Positions 11,090 through 20,354 of a DNA stretch of 64,000 bases are shown piece by piece. The translations under genes were made by a program, and so were the position numbers. This DNA comes from Neopestalotiopsis rosae (taxonomy: Eukaryota; Ascomycota; Sordariomycetes; Amphisphaeriales; Sporocadaceae), in assembly GCA_023078685.1 (NCBI GenBank), contig JALGAS010000008.1, positions 1,488,001 through 1,552,000 of the forward strand, read 5' to 3'. Every line of letters begins with the position of its first letter. Positions within the stretch are counted from its first letter, which is position 1. The notes beneath the pieces were generated by a model that was not told the origin of the DNA, made no database searches, and was given only the letters and a program-made list of their open reading frames with translations.

Positions 11090-12700
11090 GCCCGCTGTAG
11101 TAATGAGCCGTGCTCGCCAGTCCTTGAGTTTGCGCCCGCGCTCGCCTACCTCGAACGCGCCCTTGCCACTTGTGAGTTTGACTGGTTCTCGCCAGCTTTT
11201 CCTTTGTCTAATCGCCGGACGTTTGGTCTGCGCCCGCGATCGCCTACCTCGAACACGCCCTTGCCACTTGTGAGTTTACTGGTGCTCACCAGCTTTTTCT
11301 TTGTCTTTGCTTTGCGCCCCCGCCCGCCTACCACGAAGCCGCCCTTGCACTGAGAGGATCTCTGGTACTCGCCGGATGTTTGCTCTGCGCCCGCACTCGC
11401 CTACCTCGAACGCGCCCTTTCCACTTGTGAGTCTACTGATCATCGCCGGCTTTTCCTTTTATCCATTTGCTCTGTTTTGCGCCCCTGCCTGCCTACCCCG
11501 AACGCATCCTTACACTGAGAGGTTCTCTGATACTCGCCAGATATTCGATCTGCGCCCGCGCTCGTCTACCTCGAATGCGCCCTTTCCCCTTGTGAGTCTA
11601 CTGTTCATCGCCGGCTTGTCCTCTTCTTTGCTTTTCTCTGTTCTGCACCCCTGCCTGCCTACCCCCAAAGCATCCTTATACTGAGAGGATCTCTGATGCT
11701 CGCCGGATGTTTGCTCTGCGCCCGCGCTCGCCTACCTTGAATGCGCCCTCACCACTCATAAGGTACATTCGTGGTCGCCGGTTCTTTACTCTCTGGGGGC
11801 ACTCGCTTACCTCGAGCGCGCCCTTGTCACTTCTGAATTCTACTGGTACTCGCCAGTTTTCTTGCTCTGCACTCGCACCCGTCTACCCCGAACGCACACT
11901 TGGTACTCATCTGTTTCATTGGTTCTCGCTGGCCCTTTGCTCTGCGTTCACATTCACCTACCTCGAACGCGCCCTTTCCATTTGTAGGCTCTATTGTAGC
12001 CGCCAGTCCTCTGGTCTGCACCTGCAACCACCTACCTCGAATGAGGTCTTGTACTGAGCATCTATAGTGCTCGCCACCTCTTTGTTTTATACCCGCACTC
12101 GCCTACCCCGAACGCGCCCTTTCCATTCACAGGACTGACTGGTGCTTACTATCTAGTTATTGACTTTGCTTTGCGGCCGCACTCGTTTACCTCGAACGCG
12201 CCCTTGCCAGTTATACCAATATGGCGTGCTCGCCGGCTTTTCTTTCACCTCTGCGCCCGCACCCGCCTACCCCGAACGCACCCTCGGTACTCATCTGATG
12301 TGCTGGTTCTCGCCAGCCCTTTGCTCTGCGTTCACATTCATCTACCTCGAACGCGCCCTTGCCAGTTATACCAATGTGGCATGCTCGCCGGCTTTGCTAT
12401 CTCTGCGCCCGCGCCCGCCTACCTATAGTGCTCGCCCTCTCTATACAGTCATTGTACGTACTTGCCAATCCCGTCTCATTCTTCTTTCACATCAACCGTT
12501 TACCTCGAGCGCACGCTTACCATTCGAAATAGTCAATTGTACTCGTCGACCTTTTCTGTTCCTTTACTTGCCGCGCCTGTCTACCTCAAACAATTGCCCT
12601 CGCCGGCAAAGACTATTGTCCGTACTTGCCAACTTTGTACCATTCTTCTTTGACCTTGGGCGCTTACCCCAAACGCATACTCACTAGTATCGACAATTTT
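11090..12700 (+). repeat. GC-rich tandem repeat array, about 20 units with higher-order periods
   Basis: A core resembling GCGCCCGC-CTCGCCTACCTCGAA-CGCGCCCTT recurs about 20 times in one orientation. The CTACC-equivalent base falls at 11146, 11244, 11328, 11401, 11493, 11566, 11659, 11732, 11806, 11883, 11958, 12032, 12103, 12186, 12267, 12342, 12419, 12500, 12581 and 12662. Between 11328 and 11732 spacing alternates 73 and 92/93 bp, a 165-bp dimer. The segment 11806-12110 recurs 380-387 bp downstream. Spacers often carry CTCGCCGG/CTCGCCAG and TGTGAGT. Units shift frame relative to each other, so I do not call a protein even though stop-free frames of 116-175 codons exist. Units decay at the right end. 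Confidence 0.85.
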
Positions 12701-13811
12701 CAAAGATACTGGCGGCTACACATGCTGGTAGTGACTTGTTGCAGGCACGGTTCGGGTAGGCGGGTGCGGCCTGATCATCTGCGCCGAGGCAAGCTCTGCG
12801 GACTACTCCATATTCACCAACGACGAGGAGCCTCCCCAAGCAACCATAATTACAATCACTATATCACTATATCACTATACACAGACTCAAGTGATGGATC
12901 CTGGACGGATTGTTGGGCTCGTTCACTCAATCTTCTACCTAGAAGTGAGCCTCCAGACCAAATCAGTAAGTCTTTCATTTTCATTTCTCATCTCTGATGC
13001 CATTGCACCATGTTACATTCACTTACAAGCAAGTCAGTTCCAAGGTTCAATGAGACCCTCAAGTCAGACGTCAACATTCTCCTCCTAGCTCACCTCAACA
13101 TTGGCGCTTGCCATTCATCCGCCCTCCCATACTACGATGGCCCCAAAGAAGAAAAACCAAAAAACAAAAAGAAACCCAAGGGCATGAGTTGAAAATGGTA
13201 ATTGACCACGAAAGGTCTGACCAAGAAACGTCTTAATGCCAAGGTTGCCGCATTGAGTACCTATCGTCCAGTGTGGTGATTTGAGTCTGTATGACTTCAT
13301 CCAGGTTGATATCAGTATCCCTCGGTTCCTGACTCAATATGGCTGCTGTTCCAGCGCCCCATCTTAGTCATCAACGAACATTTGTGAGCTCACCAAGGTG
13401 ATGCGGGAGGCAACTTGACACTTCTTGCAGCAACGGCACGCGAATGGGCGACGCAACAAGAGACTGGGCGACAGCCATCCCTTCTCTGGGATGAAATCAG
13501 CTGGAGAGACGCCATTCTACGATCGTGCAAGCCAAGCGATCATGGCACGTCAGCGTGATCGCGTTGAGGATGTCGCGATATCAGCCTTTTGTGAGGTCTC
13601 AAGTCCTCGCCATCATTTGATTCTCGATTCAAAGTCAAAATTCATGACTTTAGCCAGAACGTTGATAGAAATCTGGGGATATCTCAAAATCCTTTTATTT
13701 TCCGACCAGTTCAACGGTCTCTGCAATCCATCGCCAAGCCTTACCTGCCTCAGCGCGATCGCAACTACTACAAGCCTCAAGCTCGGTTGAGAGTCCGCTC
13801 TCACCCCTAAG
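12701..13811. other. Unassigned stretch between the tandem array and the zinc-finger relics
   Basis: It contains a microsatellite-like triplication of a TCACTATA unit (about 12857-12880) and several GTAAGT/CAG-like intron borders, but no frame with a recognisable protein. The ORF at 13425-13790 has no domain and atypical composition. It may be a decayed exon region. Confidence 0.35.
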
Positions 13812-14024
13812 ATGCTGAAGCAGACAACAGCATCGACATTCAAGGAGGAGACCGAGGACTCCTCAGTCTACTCTGTCGATCAACAGCAGGATGCCAACGG
13901 CCAAGAGGCGGCCACTCCCGGGTCGTCTCGCACGTCCCGGGCAGGAGAGCCGAGATGCAAGCGGCCATGTCCATGGGGTTGCGAGGACGGCAATGGTTCA
14001 GAGGTTGAGCCATGGGGCTCCTAG
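13812..14024 (+). pseudogene. Zinc-finger family relic, copy 0 (linker and start of finger 1 only)
   Basis: The open frame contains NGQEAATPGSSRTSRAGEPR followed by CPWGCEDGNGSE, then a stop. The same order occurs at 18.76 kb (NGEQEATP ... GEPRSAEPCPVQGCKGDGSE), so the two are paralogous. Here the sequence breaks right after the first Cys pair and the rest of finger 1 and fingers 2-3 are missing. Position and composition fit a truncated member of the family described at 15-21 kb. Confidence 0.5.
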
Positions 14025-14029
14025 TCTCG

Positions 14030-14895
14030 TCGAACAATCATCGACTGCATACGGCGAGTTGGAGCAACTGGCTCCAGAATGCACCTCCTCAAGTCGAGAA
14101 AATCGAGGTCAGACGTATCATGGGATGAGAATGGGACAACGTGGGCTCATGTAGAAGCCCGTTTGGAGGACGTTGGTAAGTTGTTCTCAAATCCCAAATG
14201 GCTTTTGAGTGTTTAACTGACTGCGAAGAATTCTCTCCTCGGAGCCTTTCATCACCGTCCGGGTTGAGGCTCTGCCTCCCCCTTTCGAGAACTAGTTTAG
14301 GCGGTTGGTTCTTGGCAACAATGCCGCTGATCATGGTGAGTCAAGTCTTCTCTTCTCTTTAACCTGTAGTGGGCTTTTCAACTGATCAATTGCGGAACCC
14401 AGGTACTAACGAGAACTCCGGCCTCGCCGCCACCGCTGCAGCCGGCCCCGGCCCCGGCCCCAGCGCCTCCTTCGTTCCCGCCGAGGTCGCCCCCACAGCC
14501 GCTAACAGCTCTTCTGCTGTTGCTCCAGCTTTCAACCCCCGAGACTTCCAGGCCTTCCTGGATTTGTCCCAGGGACAGTTGATACAGCTTGCGGCCGCTG
14601 ACCGCAAGGGGCCCCGTGAGGCTCTGCCTACCCAGCTTGCGGGAAGTGGCCCGCGGTTCGTGTGATGATAACGACCACCAGAGATGTACTTGAGTACCTC
14701 CATACAGACGTGCCTCCCGCAAGACCCTGGGAGCCTCGCCGTCCGAAGCGACTCATCCTACAGAGATGCCAAGAGGATGAGGGCCTCATGATGTCGATTT
14801 ACGATCTCGCGGAGATCACTCCGATCCAGTGGACTTCTCCTGGAATCGACGCCGTCCATTTCGAATCAGTCTCGATCCAACACTGGTAGAGATTA
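14030..14895 (+). pseudogene. Decayed multi-exon gene fragment (basic segment plus Ala/Pro-rich segment)
   Basis: One frame reads TIIDCIRRVGATGSRMHLL then DENGTTWAHVEARLEDV and meets a clear donor (GTAAGTTG near 14175). A second putative intron (about 14335-14402) joins GNNAADHG to TNENSGLAATAAAGPG, followed by FNPRDFQAFLDLSQGQL and LIQLAAADRKG, ending in a stop at 14665. An in-frame TAG interrupts the exon just before the second intron. The pieces look protein-like but cannot be joined into one frame without repair. I do not recognise the family; it may be the N-terminal part of the zinc-finger gene. Confidence 0.35.
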
Positions 14896-15077
14896 TTTGC
14901 ATTTGCAAGTACCTCCTTCTTCCAAGCACAGTTCGGCTGCTGTTTCAGCGCCCCATTCTTCCAATCTCTTCTCCCTTATACAGACCAACGATGATCAGAA
15001 TGAGGATGGCTCGGCTCCCGATGAAGAGGACTTCAACATCGATATGGAAGATGTTGAAATGATGGATTCGTCGTTGC

Positions 15078-16060
15078 ATGACGATTCCAGTGCTTTGAGC
15101 AACCTTACCGACTTGGGAGCTATCGAAGACATTGATGTGGAAGAGCGCGATCCAGCCGAGCAACTGGTCTCTACCGCATCATTGAACTTCACGAAACCAG
15201 CGGCCGTCCTCAAATAGCCGTCATCCATGATCTCCCCAACGCTGTGGCTTAGGATACTAACGGCAACATCTCCTTGCTCCTGGGTTTCCGCCTGGTGCAA
15301 TGTCGAGCTGCACCCGAACTCAGGCTGTCCGAAATTTGTATCCTGAATTTGAAGGATGGTTGTTGCAAAGTTATGTATTCATCGCTCCTGTCGTCGCTGC
15401 CGAACCAGTACATCCTCCCGTTGGTTCAAGTCTCTCCAGAGCCAGCACCAGGCTTCCGTCTCATTTTTCAGGCGCTCGAAACGGCACTATGATGCGACGA
15501 AATATTCGGACTTGCGACGGAAGTCGTGAATCGCCAGTGCAAAGATGTGCACATGCGACGAAGACGTCAAAGACGAGATCAAAGAACACCAGCAAAAAGC
15601 AGGGAATCACAAGATGCGACGAAAAGAAAACAGGAAGGAGCCAAAATTGCAAATTCCGTCGCATCTTTGATTTTTCTGGCTCTTGCCTACCATTCTTCCG
15701 TCGCATCTTTGCATCTTTGGCTCCTGCATCTTCCCTTTTCGTCACATCTTTGCAAAGCTTGTCACATCTTGGACTTTCCTGGCGCTCGCCTACTATTGTT
15801 CCGTCGCATGTTTACAAACATGCGACGAAAGATGACCGGTTGCAGTGCTGATGTTTGGGAGCTCCATATAGTGACTCTGGGGCAGCACCTTTGGCATGTA
15901 TATGATCAAGATGCCATGAATCAGTGCCACTAGCCCAGCTGATCGGCTTCTGATGGGCGATTACCCAGTAAACACATCCGTAAGTTGTAAGATTTACCTT
16001 TTGTTCTTGTTCTTCATGAGTCTCGCTAACTGCTTATTATAGTATACTTGCGCCTATGTA
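15078..16060 (+). pseudogene. Zinc-finger family relic, copy 1 (interrupted by a palindromic array)
   Basis: The left part encodes SNLTDLGAIEDIDVEER and AEQLVST, closely matching STLADLGSLENVEM and ENHLVSA of copy 3 at 18.62 kb. The right part (15.83-15.98 kb) reads TLGQHLWHVYDQDAMNQCH with stops where copy 3 has Trp and Cys, and aligns with ALGKHLVSEHNRGKMDACYW. It is followed by the same intron: CACATC then GTAAGT, ending TTATAG before TATACTTGCGCC. The equivalents of fingers 1-2 are missing; the GCGACG palindromic array lies in their place. This copy is certainly non-functional. Confidence 0.6.
15486..15832. repeat. Array of short inverted GATGCGACGAA / TTCGTCGCATC motifs with a terminal hairpin
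   Basis: Forward motifs (TGCGACGA or TGCGACGG) occur near 15488, 15508, 15552 and 15612. Reverse motifs (TCGTCGCAT or TCGTCACAT variants) occur near 15656, 15698, 15740 and 15800, several inside longer related blocks with CTTTG and GGCTC. At the right edge there is a perfect hairpin: CGTCGCATGTTT (15802-15813), two bases AC, then AAACATGCGACG (15816-15827). The arrangement, forward copies on the left and reverse copies on the right, suggests a fold-back element. No ORF of interest spans it. Confidence 0.7.
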
Positions 16061-16149
16061 GTGATTGCCTGATGCCAATACTTCTTATCAACGTCGGAAG
16101 AGCTGAAATGGTCAGAGTAATCATGTAAATGTGCCAACGTTTCAGCTCC

Positions 16150-17157
16150 TGGCGAGACACCGTCTCCCACCAAGTTCATGATCTAAGGGATCACGCCTAT
16201 TGCTCTCGGGCATTCTGAACTGCAACACTTGCGATGCCCTTACTGCTCGAGGTACTGTTTTCGAAGTGATTTACAGAATCACAGAGCCATCTGCTCGCAG
16301 CTAATTGGCGAGTTCCACGAGTGCCAACGCCCCGACGGCCAGCATTTCCGAATCCTCTTCCTCCCGCAGAACGAAGAGAAGCCGCGCTTGCTCTGGTCGA
16401 AGTGCGCAGCGACCGATGAGGAGCTTCAGAAGACGATGCACAGAATCGTCGTTCGTGACTGCGAGTTGCGGCCGTGTATGTCGACTTTCATGACCGAGAC
16501 TCGAGCCATCGCCGGATGACGAGGATTATGGTGAGGCAATGTCTCCCACCCCGACACTGACTCTGGCTTCTGGGAGAGGGAGACCAAAGACTTGGATCGC
16601 GACGTTCGCAGAAAGCCAACCTTGTTGTCGAAGTCAACCTCGATCGTCAGGCTTTCGGAGCACTAAGTAAGTGGATTTACCAATATTTCAGCAGTATAAC
16701 GATTGCTAATATAAGGTATTGTAGTGAACTCAGCGGCAATCAAAGAGCTGGTGCGCCGCCCCATCCAGCTGACACAGCGCAGGGTCAGCCTGTTCACCAA
16801 GACGGTCCACGTATACTGTCGCGTCGGCTTGAGCTCTGCTCGCCCTTACTTGCTGTGAAGCAATAGGGAGACCTCCTGGCTGTGGTCCGCTCTCTGGCCA
16901 TCGGTTACCTCAACGAGGAGTCTTTCGACAGCCATTACTGGTTCCAGAGGGACAACAACCAGCTCGCCTGGGATGAGAGTGCTGAACCTACCATCAAGGA
17001 GCACTTGGCCACCACGAAGCAGATCTTGTGGGACTGCTTGGAGCACATGTCGCAAGCCGACGGCTCCCCGCTGCAGACTCGTGCAGCCTTTGACAGAGAT
17101 ATGCATCCGGGCTGGCCTTCGGGCCCCCCTCTGATTGCCGGCCCCTGGCCCGATTGA
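16150..17157 (+). pseudogene. Decayed exons with a C2HC finger-like motif
   Basis: An ORF at 16229-16519 contains C-P-Y-C-SRYCFRSDLQN-H-RAI-C, a CX2C...HX3C pattern, then a stop. Next a frame with VVEVNLDRQAFGAL joins across a canonical intron (donor GTAAGTGG near 16670, acceptor TTGTAG near 16724) to NSAAIKELVRRPIQLTQRR. Further on, LAVVRSLAIGYLNEESF and WFQRDNNQLAWDE lie in another frame, preceded by an in-frame TAG at 16864-16866. The pieces look like one ancestral coding sequence broken by frameshifts and stops. Function unknown; it is adjacent to, and perhaps part of, the zinc-finger family. Confidence 0.4.
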
Positions 17158-17427
17158 CCCGGGCCCAGGGTCCCCAGCCCGGCAAGACCAAGCGCAAGAA
17201 CCGTCTTCGCTCGAAGAAGAAGTGTCCCTATCCCAAGTGCAACGGACAGGGAGATGAACGTCAAGTGATGCAGCACACTCTACGATGCAATGTTGCTGGC
17301 TGTCCTGACCGAAATCCTTGGTTCGCCGACGCCGAAGCCCTGAGCCGCGCTCCCTCCCTCCACAAGTTTCCCCAGCTGGGAGGTCCTCATCGACTACCTA
17401 GTTTTCGGATGCTCTTCGAGCTCCCTT
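17158..17427 (+). pseudogene. Zinc-finger family relic, copy 2 (fingers 1 and 2)
   Basis: The frame encodes a basic lead (KRKNRLRSKKK), finger 1 as C-PYPK-C-x11-H-x3-C, and finger 2 beginning C-NVAG-C with PWFADAEAL. It is very similar to copy 5 at 20.0-20.2 kb. After AEAL the sequence departs from the other copies, where GNHIVLVH would supply finger 2's two His ligands, and ends in MLFELP and a stop. The upstream frame (ending GPWPD) is one step out of register. This is therefore a rearranged, truncated copy. Confidence 0.6.
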
Positions 17428-17450
17428 AAAAAAAAGAAAAAAAAAAAAAA
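17428..17450 (+). repeat. Poly-A tract
   Basis: A 23-base run of A interrupted by one G follows directly after the MLFELP-coding end of copy 2. A second similar tract lies in copy 5 at 20255-20279. They may be simple slippage expansions or marks of past retroposition; the sequence does not decide. Confidence 0.7.
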
Positions 17451-18619
17451 GGCCAAAGACCAGCGCTCGCAGAGTCCTCATGAGATTCACGGGCAAGTTT
17501 GAGCTCGAGCAGGGCAGAGTCCGCTGGGCCTGCTCTTGTGGCACAAAAATCGGGCCCAAGTGGAAAGATGTCCATAGCCATCACAACAAGGCGAAGGCTC
17601 ACACCCCCAAGGGGGCATACGAGAAGAACCAAAAGACCAACAAGCTACCTGTCCGCCGTTGCTTGCTCCACGGACTCATTTGATCCATGGATGGTCTATG
17701 ACCTCCCCCTAGACAAGATTACCAAAGTTTTCAGTCATCCACTACCCGAAAATTGTCCTTGGCCGGCTCGATCATTCACTTCTCAAGAGTCATGACCCAT
17801 GGATGCTCTATGAGCTCCCCGGCGGCCTCCTACCCGAATCTGTACACATTATTGTCTCGAACGAGTACAATTTCAGTGCAGATTTGCCGCATTATCTGAG
17901 CTTTGCCGTGTATGTTGAAGGCATATGTATCAAGAGATGCATTTGCAAGTCCTTGGATGATCTTTGATCTCCCCCCTTTTCCGTTCCTTGTTGTGTACAT
18001 CAAAAATGGCCAACAAGCGTGAGCGCAGTCAGTCAGCAGGCCCCGAGCCTGAGAAGAAGCGTAAGTCATTCCCATGCCCCAACCCAAGAACAGAGAAATC
18101 ACAACAAGTCTGTCTTCCGGAAGACTTTCTGACAAAGCCGTATTCTGACCGTGAACAGGGTCCCGCGTGGCCGAGGAGCCGGCTGCCGATCCTGCCGAGT
18201 CCGTGGCCGAGCAATCCGATGCTCCGGCCGATGCTCTGGTTGTTGCCTTGGCCCTGGTTCTGTTCGGAGCCATGTCCGTCTCGGACTCTGCCGCTGCTGC
18301 CGTGCCCGCCACCGTGCCTGCTGCTCCAGGCTTTGTAGCCGCTACTCCGGCTGGAGTAATGATCGACTCGGCCATTCCGGCCATGATGGAGGATGCTCAT
18401 TGAGCTCCCCGACCGACTGGACATGGTCCTCGCCGCTCTTTGGGATGCCAATATATTGGTTGGCATTGTCTGGGACAATGTTGCCGCCATCTTGACCACC
18501 AAGTACCCGGACAAGACCCCAAGGGCTTTCGGTATGTTCTTTTCTCATTATGATCAATCTAAATGTCGGAAAACGCCAGCTGACCATTGCAAAGACCCGG
18601 CATGTCCTTTGGACGCTCT
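17451..18619 (+). pseudogene. Degenerate stretch with repeated WM[VLI][FYI][DE]LP segments and an Ala/Pro-rich segment
   Basis: Three copies of the signature fall at about 17691 (WMVYDLP), 17801 (WMLYELP) and 17955 (WMIFDLP), each starting a short frame that soon stops. A fourth (MLIELP) lies at about 18394. Between them an Ala/Val/Pro-rich ORF (18167-18403) begins just after an intron-like acceptor. The frame at 18393-18653 ends with FFSHYDQSKCRKTPADHC and DPACPLDALL; the DNA under the last part resembles the exon following the intron in copy 3 (ATGTCCTTTGGACGC in both). The region looks like overlapping duplications of family fragments. Confidence 0.4.
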
Positions 18620-19246
18620 CCTGATCGACCTTGGCCGACCTCGGCAGTCTTGAGAATGTTGAAATGGGGGAGCCCGAGGTCGAAGAGGCAGAGAACCACT
18701 TGGTCTCCGCCGTCGAGGATACCACGGCCGACGAGGAGTAAGATGGCCCTGGCCAGGACATGAATGGCGAGCAAGAGGCCACTCCACGCGCTGTCGGCCG
18801 GTCACGTAAGGGCGAGCCAAGATCCGCTGAGCCTTGCCCAGTTCAAGGTTGCAAAGGTGACGGCTCAGAGCGTCACCAAGTTTGTCACGAACGCCAGTGT
18901 CGAGTGGCAGGTTGCAAGTACGGAAATACAACATTTCCGAACGTCAGAGCCCTCGGAAAGCACCTAGTGTCAGAGCATAACCGTGGCAAAATGGATGCAT
19001 GCTATTGGCCTGCTTGCTCTGGTCGACACAATCGCGCGACCAGCAACCACATCTGTAAGTCGTAGTCTCGATTTTTTTGTTATCTTTTTTTTCTCTTCCA
19101 ATCTCTCTAACCGCTGTCTAGTGCATTTGCGCCTCCGACATGTCCTTTGGACGCCCCTCTAAAACGTTACCAACGGTACAGAGCAGCCAAGCTGCTCAGA
19201 CCGACCAGACCACTGAAGACGGCAGTGACAGTCAAAATGGTCAAAG
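18620..19246 (+). pseudogene. Zinc-finger family relic, copy 3 (best preserved: acidic segment plus three fingers)
   Basis: One frame runs from the acidic segment (TLADLGSLENVEMGEPEVEE) to the intron near 19056, broken only by a TAA at 18739-18741 (EE-stop-DGPGQDMNG), where GAGGAGTAA could derive from CAA. Finger 1: C-PVQG-C-x11-H-x3-C. Finger 2: C-RVAG-C-x15-H-x4-H. Finger 3: C-YWPA-C-x10-H, continuing across the intron (donor GTAAGTCG, branch CTAAC, acceptor TAG) to HLRLRH, which would supply a second His. A stop follows after LWTPL; in another frame the exon reads MSFGRPSKTLPTV and an acidic QDVTRSEAENP. If the TAA were a recent or sequencing change, this could be a real gene. Confidence 0.6.
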
Positions 19247-19796
19247 CGATCAAGACGTTACCAGAAGCGAGGCTGAGAATCCCACAGCCCAAGACGAGGA
19301 GAATGAATACCTGAGTATACGTACCCGGCAAACTGGATGCTCTTTGAGCTCCCGCAGGAAAGCTTCGACCCGGCACAACCTTATGAGTTCAACAAGCCTA
19401 CGGCAATCGGATGGTCTTTGACCTCCCTCACCAGAACAAGGGCTGAAGCCCTGGGAAACCATCTCGTTCTTGTTCACGACATGGACGACAATGGTTTCCT
19501 GGAGCTAGACGATAATGGAGAGCTCATTCGACTGGACGAACATGGCGATCCAATCATCGGATCTCCGGTCCTCGACGTGAGCTTTGTGGCATAGAAGGAC
19601 GTGTCTTATTTCGCAAGCTTCATCCGCGTCCGAGACTCCAAGACGGCACGATGCAACGACGACAACATGGAGAAGTGCTTCTGGGCTGATTGCTCGATTC
19701 CGGCTAAGAAAGCCTGCAACAACCACAAGGGTAAGTAACGATCTCTTTTCTGTTCCCCCTACTCCTCTCCTATTATTAGAAATACTAATTTATATA
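19247..19796 (+). pseudogene. Zinc-finger family relic, copy 4 (tandem unit 1, internal deletion)
   Basis: The unit starts with QDVTRSEAENPTAQDEENEY, then after a frame shift WMLFELPQESFDPAQPYEF. Its second MVFDLPHQNK-coding block at 19410 is joined directly to AEALGNHLVLVH, so fingers 1 and most of 2 are deleted. It continues with a DNG-rich acidic run (MDDNGFLELDDNGELIRLDE) to a stop at 19592-19594. DNA just downstream still encodes DNMEKCFWADCSIPAK then KACNNHK, that is finger 3, up to the intron donor at about 19731. Confidence 0.55.
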
Positions 19797-20354
19797 GCCA
19801 AGACGTTACTAGCAGCGAGGCTGAGAATCCCATAGCCTCATACGAAGATGATTTGATATCCGGGTACAAATTCACGGCAATCGGATGGTCTTTGACCTCC
19901 CTCACCAGAACAAGGGGGAGGAGTCCTCGTTGTCGAAACGGGCACGAGGGTTGATTTCGTGTTCGTCGTCGACCGTCCCTCACCCCTTCCTTGACAGAAG
20001 CCCAAGAGTCCCCAGCCCACCCAGCCAAAGCGCAAGAACCGTCTGCGCTCCAACAAGAAGTGTCCCTATCCCAAGTGCAACGGACAGGGAGATGAACGTC
20101 ATATCATGAAGCATATATTGCATTGCAATGTTGCTGATTGCCCTAATGGAAACCCCTGGTTCTCCAATGCCGAAGCACTTGGTAACCACATTGTTCTCGT
20201 CCACAACGAGGACAACATGGAGAAGTGCTTGTGGACTGATTGCTCGATTCCGGCAAAAGAAAAAAAAAAAAAAAAAAAACCCGCAACAACCACAAGGGTA
20301 AGTAATAATCTCTTTTCTATTCTCCCTGCTCCTCACAAACCACTAATAATACTA
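19797..20354 (+). pseudogene. Zinc-finger family relic, copy 5 (tandem unit 2, with inverted segment and poly-A)
   Basis: After the intron acceptor the DNA reads QDVTSSEAENPIASYEDD, then MVFDLPHQNKG. It is then interrupted by a 58-bp segment in inverse orientation (19922-19979). Beyond it a frame open from about 19992 carries KRKNRLRSNKK, finger 1 C-PYPK-C, finger 2 C-NVAD-C ... ALGN-H-IVLV-H, and finger 3 C-LWTD-C-SIPAK. There a 25-base poly-A tract replaces the KACNN region before the HK end. The intron donor follows (GTAAGTAAT near 20297). Confidence 0.6.
19922..19979 (-). repeat. Inverted copy of 20635-20692
   Basis: The reverse complement matches 20635-20692 at 55 of 58 positions by hand alignment. 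Two of the three differences are A/G. In the 20.6 kb copy this DNA encodes GTVDDEHEVNPRARFYNED, so here it is an inverted coding fragment inserted into copy 5. Confidence 0.85.

Noticed and set aside
12160..12687. 175-codon ORF as a protein gene
   Set aside because: It runs through the tandem repeat; equivalent units elsewhere are in other frames, so the absence of stops reflects GC-rich repeat composition.
11090..12700. Repeat-spacer look of the tandem array as a CRISPR-like array
   Set aside because: The genome is fungal, spacers are not unique (they repeat with 165- and 384-bp periods), repeats are imperfect and there are no cas genes.
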